Shown: piece by piece, positions 8,611 to 17,059 of the stretch | Layout of the letters: each line of letters begins with the position of its first letter | Numbering within the stretch: position 1 is the first letter of the stretch | Origin: Propionibacterium cyclohexanicum | GTDB taxonomy: Bacteria; Actinomycetota; Actinomycetes; Propionibacteriales; Propionibacteriaceae | DNA: 46,262 bases | Assembly (NCBI RefSeq): GCF_900111365.1 | Contig: NZ_FOGZ01000023.1 | Span: forward strand, 1 to 46,262 | Direction of reading: 5' to 3' | Program-made: the position numbers and the translations under genes | Notes under the pieces: model-generated | What the model was told of the DNA's origin: nothing | Seen by the model: only the letters and a program-made list of their open reading frames with translations | Database searches by the model: none

Positions 8611-10278
8611 TCAGGGTCGGACGAACAGGCCATCCTTCGCGTCCTGGGGTGCCCGCTGCTTGAGCACGAAGTGCTGCTTCTTGCCCGTCGCAGTCATCGG
8701 CAACTCGTCCACGAAGGCATAGCGCCGCGGACGCTTGTAGTTCGCCAGCGTGTGGCTGGCCCGGCAGAAGGCGTCGAGCTGCGTGGCGGCGGCAGCATGA
8801 TCGGTGAAGTAGCCGGGTTTGGGACGCACATAGGCGACGACCAGCTGGCCCCATTCGTCGTCGGGCAGGCCGGTGACGATGGACTCGGCCACGCCCTCGT
8901 GAGCTCCCAGCACCTCCTCCACCTGGACCGGATGCACGTTCTCGCCGCCCGAGATCACCATGTCGTCCTTGCGTCCCACGATGGTGACGGTCTCGTTCTC
9001 GTCCCACGTGGCCAGGTCCCCGGGATAGACCCAGCCCTCCCGGAACTTCTCGGCCTCCTCGCTCGGGTTGTCCAGGTAGGCATATCCGGCCTTGACGGTG
9101 CGCATGATCACCTCACCGATCTCCTGGCCGTCCTTGGCCGCGAGCTCGGTGGGGCGCGCGATGCGATCGGGCAGCACCTTGACCACGAGCACATCGTCGT
9201 CGACGCAGGAATGACCGGCCGATCCTGCCCCCGCCGGCAGTTCATAGGGCCGCAGGAAGGTGTTCCAGAAGCTCTCCGTTGTGCCGTAGCCGTTCGCAAT
9301 CCGCGGGGTGAGGACCTGCTGATAACGAAGGGCGGCCGCTCTCTCCAGCGGCGCCCCCATCGTCACGATGCCGCGCAGCGAGCTGAGATCGCGAGGATTC
9401 TCCTCCTGGGCATCGGCGAGCCTCTCGAGATTGGTGGGCGCCCCGATGACATAGCTGAGCTGTCTCTTCTCGATGGTGTCGAGCACCGCGTTCTCGTCGA
9501 ACTTCGGCATGATCACCACCTCGCCGCCCACATAGAACATCGTGTTGGGGCCGGCACAGTAGTTGCCGCCACGGTGGAACCAGGGTGACATGTTGAGGGT
9601 GCGGTCGCGCTCGTCGAGCGGGAAGTGCATGATCACGTCATGCGCCGTGAGTACCTCGTTGAGGCTCGTCAACGGCACCTGCTTGGGCATTCCGGTGGTC
9701 CCTGAGGTGAACAGCCGGCTGGTCTCGTCCCAGACCGAGGAATCGTGCGCGGCGGTGAACGAGGGCGCATCGCAGGCCAGCAACTCGTCGAATCGAATCG
9801 CGCCGCAGAGCAGCTCCCCCTCGCCGACGGCGACGAGCAGGCCAGGGCGATAGTCGGCCAGCTCGATGGCCTGGGCGATCTGCGGGGCCAGGGCGCTGTC
9901 GTAGACCAGCGCAGCCGGACGCATCTGGGCCAGGATGAAGGCTGTTTCCCCGGGCGCCAGGCGGTAGTTCATCGGAGAACTCACCGCCCGAAGACCCTGC
10001 GTAGCGAGGTAGATCATCGCGAACTCGGGACAGTTGAGCAGCTGGTGGGCCACGACATCACCCACCCCGATGCCGTGTGCCGCCAGGCCGGCCACCAGGC
10101 GCCCGGCGTCGGCGCCGAGCTCGGCATAGGTCCAGCTCCGCCCGCTCGGTAGATCGGTCATTGCGGTTCGCGAGGCGTAACGGTGGACATTGCGCTCGAA
10201 ACCGCTGGCCCAGGTGAAGTGGCTCTCGAAGACCTGCTGCAAGGCGGCGGGATCGTAGCTCGTGTTCCTCGTGGTCAT
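8611..10278 (-). CDS. Acyl-CoA ligase / AMP-dependent synthetase
   Basis: A 555-residue ANL superfamily adenylating enzyme. Motifs: the phosphate-binding loop FTSGTTGMPKQVP, GYGTTES (A5), the hinge region with GWVYPGDLATWDEN and GRKDDMVISGGENVHP, and the catalytic C-terminal Lys in MTATGKK. It activates a carboxylic acid with ATP and transfers it to CoA or a similar thiol; the substrate cannot be read from the sequence. I chose the ATG at 10278 (GAAGGG upstream, TTRNTSY start); an upstream in-frame ATG at 10392 would add 38 residues without domain features. It stands alone, convergent with the amino-sugar operon and divergent from the pilus locus. Confidence 0.88.
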   Translation of the reverse strand: MTTRNTSYDPAALQQVFESHFTWASGFERNVHRYASRTAMTDLPSGRSWTYAELGADAGRLVAGLAAHGIGVGDVVAHQLLNCPEFAMIYLATQGLRAVSSPMNYRLAPGETAFILAQMRPAALVYDSALAPQIAQAIELADYRPGLLVAVGEGELLCGAIRFDELLACDAPSFTAAHDSSVWDETSRLFTSGTTGMPKQVPLTSLNEVLTAHDVIMHFPLDERDRTLNMSPWFHRGGNYCAGPNTMFYVGGEVVIMPKFDENAVLDTIEKRQLSYVIGAPTNLERLADAQEENPRDLSSLRGIVTMGAPLERAAALRYQQVLTPRIANGYGTTESFWNTFLRPYELPAGAGSAGHSCVDDDVLVVKVLPDRIARPTELAAKDGQEIGEVIMRTVKAGYAYLDNPSEEAEKFREGWVYPGDLATWDENETVTIVGRKDDMVISGGENVHPVQVEEVLGAHEGVAESIVTGLPDDEWGQLVVAYVRPKPGYFTDHAAAATQLDAFCRASHTLANYKRPRRYAFVDELPMTATGKKQHFVLKQRAPQDAKDGLFVRP

Positions 10279-10667
10279 GGTTGTCCCTTCGCTGTGCCCA
10301 GTGCCGGCCCGGGCCAGGTGCTCGCGTCTGCTCATGGAGTATTCATCTGCTCCTGGTCGCAGACAACCCTGAGCGATGGGGTACCCCTGCACCCCGGCTC
10401 AGCCGGCGGTGGCTGTCACATCCGGGTCGCCGCGAGAAATCCTCGACGAATCCGAGGGGGCCGGCACCCCCCTCAGGGGCCCTGGCCGTGGCCACATATC
10501 TGCTGGTGAGCCATGAAATGGTCGCTGCCGGGCAGTTCTGTCAAGGATTTCGATCGGCGTGTCGTGTTGTCCACAGCCCTGATTTGTACCTGTTCTGCGC
10601 GCTCATGCTCATCTATCGTTCTTGAATCCCCGGTCACCCCCGGCCGCGGACGAAGGGATGACCGCCG
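10279..10667. promoter_or_regulatory. Divergent intergenic region, ligase / Tad locus
   Basis: This 389-base region must hold the promoters of the ligase gene (leftward) and the Tad locus (rightward). The clearest element is a hairpin, GAGGGGG-7-CCCCCTC at 10454-10474, without a T-run. The stretch 10560-10625 is more AT-rich than its surroundings (TTTGTACCTG, TCTATCGTTCTTGA) and is the likely promoter of the pilus genes. No conserved ORF was found. Confidence 0.4.
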
Positions 10668-11315
10668 ATGGCCACGACCCTAAGAGCAACATCCGGACTG
10701 TTCCGACGTGCCCCAGCACCTGCGGTGCGCGCCCGACGCAGTCCCCGACTGATCGTGCTCGGACTGCTGTGCGCCTGCCTGGGCGGGCTGGGCAGCGCCT
10801 TCGCGATCCGACAGCTCACCGATGCCCGCCAGGTCGTCGTCGTGGCCCACGAGATGGCGCGTGGTGAGCTGGTCGGAGCCGACGATCTCACCACGCTGAG
10901 CGTGGGAGCCGCGCCAGGGGTGGCGGTCGTCCCGGCAGCACAGCTCGATTCGCTGGTCGGCCGCACCGCTCTCGCCGATCTTCATCGCGGAGCGGTCCTG
11001 CCTCCTGGCGCGGTCGGTGATCCCCTGATCCCGGCTGGCCGCAGCCGTGTAGGCCTGAGCTTGCCGGCAGGCCGGGTCCCCGGGGCCCTCACAGTGGGCT
11101 CCCCGATCGTCGTGGCCAGTGCCCCCGGTCCCAAGGACGACGCGAGCGTGCAGGTCACGCTCGTCCGCGTCGACGCCCAGGTGGCCAGCCAACCGGTCTC
11201 CCAGCCCAATGGCGGTCTTGCCTTCGATGTCGAGCTCGCGGAATCGGCGGCATTGCAGGTGGCAACGCTGGCGGCGGCCGAACGGCTCGTCGTGGTGAGC
11301 AAGGGAGGGAGCTGA
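10668..11315 (+). CDS. CpaB/RcpC-like SAF-domain pilus assembly protein
   Basis: A 215-residue protein. A basic N-terminus and one membrane segment (about residues 27-49) are followed by a SAF domain (about 55-125; HEMARGELVGADDLTT, then GRTALADLHRGAVLPPGAV) and a short RcpC-like beta domain to the end. CpaB proteins sit at the outer face of the membrane in Tad pilus assembly. It is first in the locus and its TGA overlaps the next ATG by one base. The ATG at 10668 has GAAGGG about ten bases upstream; an ATG ten bases earlier is in another frame. Confidence 0.82.
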   Translation: MATTLRATSGLFRRAPAPAVRARRSPRLIVLGLLCACLGGLGSAFAIRQLTDARQVVVVAHEMARGELVGADDLTTLSVGAAPGVAVVPAAQLDSLVGRTALADLHRGAVLPPGAVGDPLIPAGRSRVGLSLPAGRVPGALTVGSPIVVASAPGPKDDASVQVTLVRVDAQVASQPVSQPNGGLAFDVELAESAALQVATLAAAERLVVVSKGGS

Positions 11316-12193
11316 TGGCGGTCATCCTGCTGGCAAGCGCAACCGGTGCACCCGGGGTGACGACCACCGCTGTGGCGCTCGCCCTCACGTGGCCGCGCAG
11401 TGTCCTGCTCGTCGACTGCGACCCGGACCCTTCCCAGGCTGTCCTGGCCGGTTGGCTCAAGGCGGCGCCGAGCAACTCCCGCGGGCTCGTCGACCTGGCC
11501 CAGGCCCATCGCCAGATGGTTCCGATCGGCCCGCTGCTGTGGCAGTGCACGATTCCCCTCACCGGCTCCGTGGACCTCGCTGGTGAGAAGCATGGCGCAG
11601 ATGCTCTTCGCGAGCCCGGGCCAGTCCGAGCAGGGCTGGAGCGCCATTTCCTGCCCGGATTCACCCGTCCGGGGGCGGCGACAGTCTTCGAACCCGTCTG
11701 GCCGGAGTTCGCACAGGGCCTCGCTGGGCTCGCGGGTGGCGAGGTGGACGTGCTGGTCGATCTGGGAAGGCTGGGTCCGCGGGGTCCGGTCTCCCCGCTG
11801 CTGGCGGTCGGTGAGGTCATGGCGGTCGTGGTGCGCAGCAGCCTTCGGTCCCTGGCGGCCACCAGGCTCCACCTCCCGATGTTGCACGAGCGGCTCGCAG
11901 GCTCGACGAGCCCAAGGCTGGGTTTCGTGGTGGTGGGCCCGGCCAGGCCCTACGGCGATGCGGAGATCGAGCGGGAATTCGCGATCCCGGTGCTTGCCGA
12001 CATCGCCTGGAGCCCCGAGGACGCCGATGTGCTCATCGAGGGCGCACCGGTGCCGCGACGCTTCTGCGAGCGTCCCCTGATGAGATCCGCCCGCGCCGCC
12101 GCAACCTCACTGGCCGCGATGGCACCCCATCCGGCGCGCCCGGAGTACCGGGCACAGGACTCTCCCGAGCGGGTGGAAGGCGCTACGAGATGA
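11315..12193 (+). CDS. CpaE/TadZ-like P-loop protein with degenerate Walker A
   Basis: A 292-residue member of the MinD/ParA fold: a first beta strand AVILLASATG, a P-loop-like stretch GAPGVTTTA (residues 11-19), then VLLVDCDPD. The usual deviant Walker A of this family contains the signature Lys residues (KGGxGKTT); both are absent here, so ATP hydrolysis is doubtful. TadZ/CpaE proteins place the Tad machine at the cell pole, and several family members are ATPase-defective. Translation is coupled on both sides (one-base overlap upstream, ATGA overlap downstream). Confidence 0.78.
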   Translation: MAVILLASATGAPGVTTTAVALALTWPRSVLLVDCDPDPSQAVLAGWLKAAPSNSRGLVDLAQAHRQMVPIGPLLWQCTIPLTGSVDLAGEKHGADALREPGPVRAGLERHFLPGFTRPGAATVFEPVWPEFAQGLAGLAGGEVDVLVDLGRLGPRGPVSPLLAVGEVMAVVVRSSLRSLAATRLHLPMLHERLAGSTSPRLGFVVVGPARPYGDAEIEREFAIPVLADIAWSPEDADVLIEGAPVPRRFCERPLMRSARAAATSLAAMAPHPARPEYRAQDSPERVEGATR

Positions 12194-13899
12194 CAACGGA
12201 TCACACGGCAGCCGATCCGGGCGGGCTGGGCCAGGCATTGGGACGACTCGGCGATCCCGACGGCGCCGATGCCCTCACCTGCGCTCTTCCGGGTGGTTCA
12301 CATCCGAGATCACAGGCACTCGGGCTCGCCGGCGGGCCCGCGCGTCTGGGCCCGGCCGGCGGTCGCGCGCGGCCCAGGCCGGCCGACCTCCCCCTCGTCG
12401 CGGGCGGGATCGCAGTGCCTGCCTGCGCTGGGGGACCCGCCGTCTCGACCACGCAAGAGCCCTCCCCGCTGCGGCTAGGAGCTGCTCGCCCGGGGCCAGG
12501 CGTGGTCGAGGGCAGCTTCGGCGCCACCGGTCGCTCCCCACAGCCTGGCGAGGCACCGCTGCGTCGGACGGTCAGCCACAAGGCCAGCACCGACTGGGCC
12601 GTGGTGAGCCAGTTGCGAACGTCGATCTCGGAGATGATTACGCGCGAGCAGGATTTGTGGGAGCACGAGCACGGACAGGCGATGAGCACACCGGATCGCG
12701 AGCTCATGGGGCGGTCGGTGATCAGCCGGGCGGTCCATGAGCAGGCTGACCAGCTCAGCCGATCCGGGCAGGCGCTGTGGACTCTCGAGGTGGAGCGGCG
12801 CTACGCGAAAGCGGTCCAGGACGCCATATTCGGGTACGGCCGGATGCAGCCGGTCTTCGAGATTCCGCAGGCCGAGAACATCGAGATCCACGGATGCGAC
12901 TGCGTGCTCGCACAGTTCGGCGACGGTCGCCGTGAGGAACTGGATCCGGTGGCCGACACGGACGAGGAACTGGTCGCGGCAGTGCGCTTCCTCGGCGAGG
13001 CCGCCGAGCCGCCGCGACCATTCGACGATGCCCATCCGAGCATCACGGTGGCGATCGGCGACCGCTTTCGCCTGCATGCCATTGGCTTCGGCCTGGCCGA
13101 CCGGCCATCTGTGATCATCCGGCAGCATCTGCTCACCGATATCGACCTGGAGACCCTCTCGCAGGGTCAGATGATGCCGCGAGAGGTGGCCGACCTGCTA
13201 CGGCTGTGCGTGCTGGCCCGCCGCTCCATTGTCATCTCCGGGGACCAGGGAGCAGGAAAGACCACGCTGCTGCGCGCCCTCGTTGACGCCATCCCCCTCA
13301 CCGAACGTTTCGGCACGCTCGAGACCGACTACGAGCTGCTCACCCATCTTCAGCCCCGCCGCCGCAATATGGTCGCGCTCCAGGCGAAGATCGGGCTCGG
13401 CGAAGTCGTCGATGGCCGCCGGATCGGCGAATACACGGTTGCCGATCTCATCCCTGAAGCCCTGCGGCAGAACCTCTCGCGGCTGATCGTGGGCGAGGTA
13501 CGCGGCAATGAGGCCGGCGCGATGCTGCAGGCCATGCAGTCGGGTGCTGGGGCTCTCACCACGATTCACTCCCATTCGGCATCCGCCACCATGGATCGCC
13601 TTGCGGCTCGCGTTGCCGAGGGTGGCGTGCTGCGCCTCGACGAGGCGTATCGGCAAATCGCCTACAACGTTCATCTTCTGGTGCACGTGGCGCTCGTTGA
13701 CGACACCTGGCGAGGGGGACGCCGCCACCGCTACATCAGTGAGATCAGGGCGCTGACCGGCGCGATCGAGAGCGACCGGCCCACCAGCCAGCTGGTCTAC
13801 CGGGCAGCCCGAGACGGATCTCGCGAGGTGTTCCAACCCGGCGAGACGCTCCTGCGTGAACTCGAGCCCTACGGCTCCCAGGAGGTGGACCGATGCTGA
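12190..13899 (+). CDS. Tad pilus secretion ATPase TadA/CpaF
   Basis: A 569-residue type II/IV secretion ATPase. Residues 1 to about 125 are a Gly/Pro/Ala-rich, probably disordered extension. The conserved part starts near TDWAVVSQLRTSISEMI. Walker A is GDQGAGKTTLLRAL at about residue 351, the Asp box is at ETDYELL, and Walker B with its neighbours is RLIVGEVRGNEAGAMLQAMQSGAGALTTIHSHSA (split motif; the His box follows). It powers pilus polymerisation from the cytoplasm. The start ATG overlaps the previous stop (ATGA) and the tail overlaps tadB by 7 bases. Confidence 0.93.
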   Translation: MTTDHTAADPGGLGQALGRLGDPDGADALTCALPGGSHPRSQALGLAGGPARLGPAGGRARPRPADLPLVAGGIAVPACAGGPAVSTTQEPSPLRLGAARPGPGVVEGSFGATGRSPQPGEAPLRRTVSHKASTDWAVVSQLRTSISEMITREQDLWEHEHGQAMSTPDRELMGRSVISRAVHEQADQLSRSGQALWTLEVERRYAKAVQDAIFGYGRMQPVFEIPQAENIEIHGCDCVLAQFGDGRREELDPVADTDEELVAAVRFLGEAAEPPRPFDDAHPSITVAIGDRFRLHAIGFGLADRPSVIIRQHLLTDIDLETLSQGQMMPREVADLLRLCVLARRSIVISGDQGAGKTTLLRALVDAIPLTERFGTLETDYELLTHLQPRRRNMVALQAKIGLGEVVDGRRIGEYTVADLIPEALRQNLSRLIVGEVRGNEAGAMLQAMQSGAGALTTIHSHSASATMDRLAARVAEGGVLRLDEAYRQIAYNVHLLVHVALVDDTWRGGRRHRYISEIRALTGAIESDRPTSQLVYRAARDGSREVFQPGETLLRELEPYGSQEVDRC

Positions 13900-14789
13900 G
13901 CAGCACGCTGGCTGCCGTGTCCGTGGCAGCCCTCATCGTGGGCTTGTTCGTTGCCGCCGAGGGGATGAGGCCCATCGAGCGGGGAGTTTCCCCAGGTTCA
14001 TCCACAGTTCTGTGGAAAAGCGTGCAGACCCGGTGGACGCGAGGCTCCCGCACCCAGCGCCTGAGACTGGCTGTTGGCGCTGTATTCGGGCTTGTCTTGG
14101 GCGTCGTGACCGGATCTGCGCTGGTGGCTGTGGTCGTCGCTGGGCTTGTGCTCATCCTCCCCTCGCTGTTGTCCACACCTGTGAACCGCGACATGGAAGT
14201 CCTCCAGGCGCTGGATCGGTGGGTGCGGCTGCTCATCGGTTCGGTCTCCACCGGCAAGTCGCTGCCCGATGCCGTCCGAGCCACCCGTGGTCAGGTGGCC
14301 CCGATCCTGGCTCGTCCCGTTGCAGGGCTCATTGACCGACTCGACTCTCGCTGGCCGCCGGAGGCAGCCTTGCGCGGGCTCGCCGACGAGTTCGCGAGTC
14401 CGGATGCCGATGCCGTCATTGCGGCCATGATCGTTGCCACCAATCGGGGCGGAAATGGCTCGACAACGGCACTGCGAGGCCTTGGCGAGCACACCAAACG
14501 GCGTCTGCAGGCCCTGCGCGAGATCGACACCGAAAGGGCCAAGCCCCGGGTGGTGGTGCGTCAGATCACGGTGATCACCCTCGCGGTCCTCGGGGGCGTC
14601 GCCGTGCTCAATCCCGAGTACCTGGCGCCGTACCGAAGCCCAACAGGTCAGCTCCTCGGCCTGGCACTGTTCGCCGGCTATCTGGGTGCACTGCTCATGC
14701 TTCGCTCGGTCGCCAGGCCGCGCCCCCGGGAGCGGATTCTGCGCGGCGGTGACCTTGTGCGCCCGATCGGAGGTGGCGGAGATGATTGA
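13893..14789 (+). CDS. TadB-like inner-membrane platform protein
   Basis: A 298-residue membrane protein with helices near residues 8-25, 60-95 and two near the C-terminus (about 225-245 and 255-275). The cytoplasmic core (about 100-220) has the type II secretion F-like pattern (LDRWVRLLIGSVSTGKSLPDAVRA, ALRGLADEFASPDADAVIAA). With TadC it forms the membrane platform on which TadA acts. It overlaps tadA and tadC at its ends, so the cluster is one transcript. Confidence 0.85.
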   Translation: MLSSTLAAVSVAALIVGLFVAAEGMRPIERGVSPGSSTVLWKSVQTRWTRGSRTQRLRLAVGAVFGLVLGVVTGSALVAVVVAGLVLILPSLLSTPVNRDMEVLQALDRWVRLLIGSVSTGKSLPDAVRATRGQVAPILARPVAGLIDRLDSRWPPEAALRGLADEFASPDADAVIAAMIVATNRGGNGSTTALRGLGEHTKRRLQALREIDTERAKPRVVVRQITVITLAVLGGVAVLNPEYLAPYRSPTGQLLGLALFAGYLGALLMLRSVARPRPRERILRGGDLVRPIGGGGDD

Positions 14790-15687
14790 TCCCCCACTGC
14801 TCGCCGCCCTGGCAGGTTCACTGGGTGCCGGAGGCTTGTTTCTCGCGACGACTGGCGCGCGGCGCCGTCCCGTACGGATCGCGGATGCCTTCGCAAACCT
14901 GGAGGGCCCTCCGCGTGAGACCGCGATGGAGACCGCAGAACTCGCCGGCCCGGCGGACTCCTGGCTCGAGCGCGTCGGCGCCCAGGTGTATGTGCGCGGC
15001 CATGTGCCCCTCAGCGAGACCACCCGGACACTGCTGCGGCTGCACGGCCGATCCATCGGTGATTTTGTCGCCGAGAAGCTCGTCCTCGGTACGGGTGGCC
15101 TGCTCACACCGGTTCTCCTCGCCCTCGCGAGCGCGACCATGGGTGCCCCTCTCGGTGCGCCAGTGCAATTGGCCGGTCTGGTGCTGGCCGTGCTGGGCTG
15201 GTTCTGGCCCGACCTGGGACTGCGACGAAGCGCTGGGCGCGTGCGCCATGACGCCGACGAAGCCCTGCTGACGCTGTTCGACCTGGTGATGCTCGAGCGA
15301 ATGGCCAACCGTTCGGCCACTCAATCGCTGGAAGCGGCCGCGGAGGTGTCCGATGTGGCCGTCTTCCGACGCGTGAGGGGAGTACTCGCCCAGGCTGGCC
15401 TCGAACAGCAACAACCCTGGTCCGGACTGAGATCGCTGGCGGCTGAACTGAGGCTCCCGGCACTCGCCGACCTGGCCGACATCATGCAGCTGGACGACCA
15501 GGGTGCCTCACTGACCGAGGCGCTGGGAGCGCGGGTCGAGGAACTGAGAGATGCCCACCTGAGCGCCGAACGGATCGCGGCCAACGAGGCGAACGAGCGG
15601 ATGACCCTGTGGATGGCGGTTCCGGTGATGATCTTCGGCCTCGCCTTCATCTGCCCGCCGCTCATGAGGATGGCCGGAATGAGCTGA
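14782..15687 (+). CDS. TadC-like inner-membrane platform protein
   Basis: A 301-residue partner of TadB, with membrane helices near residues 4-22, 105-150 and at the C-terminus (VPVMIFGLAFICPPLMRM), and a T2SSF-like cytoplasmic domain (FDLVMLERMANRSATQSLEAAAEV, MQLDDQGASLTEAL). The ATG at 14782 overlaps the tadB stop by eight bases and gives the short hydrophobic start MIDPPLLAALAG; the longer in-frame start at 14686 would lie deep inside tadB. Confidence 0.85.
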   Translation: MIDPPLLAALAGSLGAGGLFLATTGARRRPVRIADAFANLEGPPRETAMETAELAGPADSWLERVGAQVYVRGHVPLSETTRTLLRLHGRSIGDFVAEKLVLGTGGLLTPVLLALASATMGAPLGAPVQLAGLVLAVLGWFWPDLGLRRSAGRVRHDADEALLTLFDLVMLERMANRSATQSLEAAAEVSDVAVFRRVRGVLAQAGLEQQQPWSGLRSLAAELRLPALADLADIMQLDDQGASLTEALGARVEELRDAHLSAERIAANEANERMTLWMAVPVMIFGLAFICPPLMRMAGMS

Positions 15688-15696
15688 ACACACGAC

Positions 15697-15711
15697 GGCG
15701 CCCCCGGCGCT
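15697..15711 (+). terminator. Short GC hairpin after tadC
   Basis: GGCGCC-CCC-GGCGCT can fold into a six-pair stem (one G-U pair) ten bases after the tadC stop. It lacks a T-run. It may attenuate read-through or stabilise the mRNA end so that the pilin is expressed at a different level from the machine genes. Confidence 0.3.
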
Positions 15712-15749
15712 CGCCCCGACGAACAACACCCAGGCCGCCGCCACCGATG

Positions 15750-15797
15750 GCCAATAGACACGACAGCCAATAGACACGACAGCCAATAGACACGAGG
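15750..15797 (+). repeat. Three tandem copies of a 16-base unit before the pilin gene
   Basis: The unit GCCAATAGACACGACA occurs three times head to tail (15750, 15766, 15782); the third copy ends GG instead of CA, so its last bases form the GAGGAG ribosome site of the pilin gene. The repeat fills the short leader between tadC and the pilin start. Copy-number change by slippage would alter leader length, or the repeats may bind a regulator. Confidence 0.9.
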
Positions 15798-15808
15798 AGA
15801 TGAGCATC

Positions 15809-16006
15809 ATGTACTCAAGGACACTTTGCCGGCTCGCCCAGCTCGCCGCCCTGGTGGTCGGCACGCTCACTGCCCCGCCCCAGCGCGACGAACGGGGGCT
15901 GTCCCAATCCACCGAGAACGCCGTGCTCCTCGCCGGCGCAGTGGTGATCGCGGGCCTGGTCATCGCCGCCGTGCGCGCCTACGTCACCTCGCACATGCCT
16001 TCCTGA
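15809..16006 (+). CDS. Flp-type pilin / pilus subunit
   Basis: A 65-residue prepilin: a leader with a short hydrophobic stretch, then DERG followed by LSQSTENAVLLAGAVVIAGLVIAAVRAY. Cleavage after the Gly would expose a helix with a Glu at about +6 and a long hydrophobic segment, the Flp/TadE plan. It is the only candidate for the major pilin in the locus. The ATG at 15809 is chosen because GAGGAG lies nine bases upstream; an in-frame ATG at 15800 directly abuts that GAGGAG and is too close. In many Flp pilins the Glu is at +5, so the processing site is slightly unusual. Confidence 0.75.
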   Translation: MYSRTLCRLAQLAALVVGTLTAPPQRDERGLSQSTENAVLLAGAVVIAGLVIAAVRAYVTSHMPS

Positions 16007-16011
16007 CGGCC

Positions 16012-16518
16012 ATGCTCAGCTACGCTGCCGCGCCGGATCGCGACACCGGGCGGCGCCGCAGACCCGGCCGTCGGCTTCTGACGGGTTCCTCGACACCGGG
16101 CACGATGGACGCGAGCCCCCCGGGCAGCGCCCCGCAGAGGGATGGCAGGGGCAGATTCGGGCGGGCATCGTCCCACTGTGAGCGGGGCATGAGCGAGGCC
16201 CTCTCGTGGGCCGTGCTCGCTCCACTACTCCTCGTGACAGTGCTGGGGGTGGTGGACGCGGGAGTCTGGTTGCATGCACGCAGCATCGTCCAGCAAGCCG
16301 CCCTGACGGCCGCGGAAGACCAGGCCCTGGCGGGCGTGCCGGATGGCTCCGCCGAGAGGATCGTCGAGCAGATGACCGGTGAGTTGCTCGACGTCACGAC
16401 GAGCACCTCCACCACCGACGAGCTGGTGAGCGTCACTGTCGAGGCACGCGTGCCGCTGGCCCTGGATCTAGGGCTTGGTGAGGTTTCGGCCCGCGCCGTG
16501 AGACCACGCGAACGATGA
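16012..16518 (+). CDS. TadE-like pseudopilin (first)
   Basis: A 168-residue protein with a long, Arg-rich and probably disordered leader (about 58 residues) that ends ERG, followed by MSEALSWAVLAPLLLVTVLGVVDAG, a TadE-type hydrophobic helix. Peptidase cleavage after that Gly would give a mature minor pseudopilin of about 109 residues. The ATG at 16012 lies six bases after the pilin stop; a shorter start at 16189 would remove the leader. The sequence is weakly conserved outside the helix, as is normal for TadE proteins. Confidence 0.65.
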   Translation: MLSYAAAPDRDTGRRRRPGRRLLTGSSTPGTMDASPPGSAPQRDGRGRFGRASSHCERGMSEALSWAVLAPLLLVTVLGVVDAGVWLHARSIVQQAALTAAEDQALAGVPDGSAERIVEQMTGELLDVTTSTSTTDELVSVTVEARVPLALDLGLGEVSARAVRPRER

Positions 16519-16540
16519 ACCGCGACACAGGAGGGCGACC

Positions 16541-17059
16541 ATGCTTGCCATGAGGAGGACCCCCGCAGACCGGAGCCACCGTGGAGGGGCAGCCGGTGGA
16601 GGAACAGCAGGTGGAGGGGCAGCAGGCACGCGGGCGTGCCGCGGGAACGAGCGGGGCGCGGCAAGCACCGAACTCGTCGTCATCGTGCCGGGCCTTGTCC
16701 TGCTCATAGCCCTGATGACCGCCGGTTGGCGTATCTGGTCGGTTCGCACTCAAGTGCAGGACGCCGCCGCGGCAGGAGCGCGCGCCGCGAGCCTGGCAGA
16801 CAGCGGTGCCCGAGCCCGCTCGGTCGCCCAGGAGGTGATCGGCGCAGATCTGGCAACCTCGGCCAGCATGTGCACCCAGCCACAGATAGCGGTAGACACC
16901 TCCGGATTCCTGCTGGCTCCCGGTGTCCAGGCCGACGTCCGCGTGGACATCGGCTGCACCATCGCCCTGGCTGACCTGCTCATCGCGGTACCGGGAACCA
17001 TCCGCGCCGAGGGTCACGCCACCACCCGCATCGACACTTTCAGACAGCGACGGCCATGA
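16541..17059 (+). CDS. TadE-like pseudopilin (second)
   Basis: A 172-residue protein with a Gly/Ala-rich leader, then ERG and AASTELVVIVPGLVLLIALMTAG, a clear TadE-type prepilin site (Gly before AASTE, Glu at +5) and hydrophobic helix. The mature part contains two Cys (SASMC, DIGC) that could form a disulfide. The ATG at 16541 has GGAGGG upstream. The ATGA overlap with the next gene couples translation. The pair of TadE proteins suggests a heteromeric minor-pilin complex. Confidence 0.75.
   Translation: MLAMRRTPADRSHRGGAAGGGTAGGGAAGTRACRGNERGAASTELVVIVPGLVLLIALMTAGWRIWSVRTQVQDAAAAGARAASLADSGARARSVAQEVIGADLATSASMCTQPQIAVDTSGFLLAPGVQADVRVDIGCTIALADLLIAVPGTIRAEGHATTRIDTFRQRRP
16580..16624 (+). 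repeat. Three in-frame 15-base repeats in pseudopilin leader
   Basis: GGTGGAGGGGCAGCA-like units occur at 16580 (first base C), 16595 and 16610, each 15 bases, so changes in copy number keep the frame. They encode Gly-Gly-Ala/Thr-Ala repeats in the cytoplasmic leader of the second TadE-like protein, upstream of the cleavage Gly; mature protein would not change. Confidence 0.85.

Noticed and set aside
15750-15797. CRISPR-like array
   Set aside because: The units are contiguous without spacers and only three copies exist.
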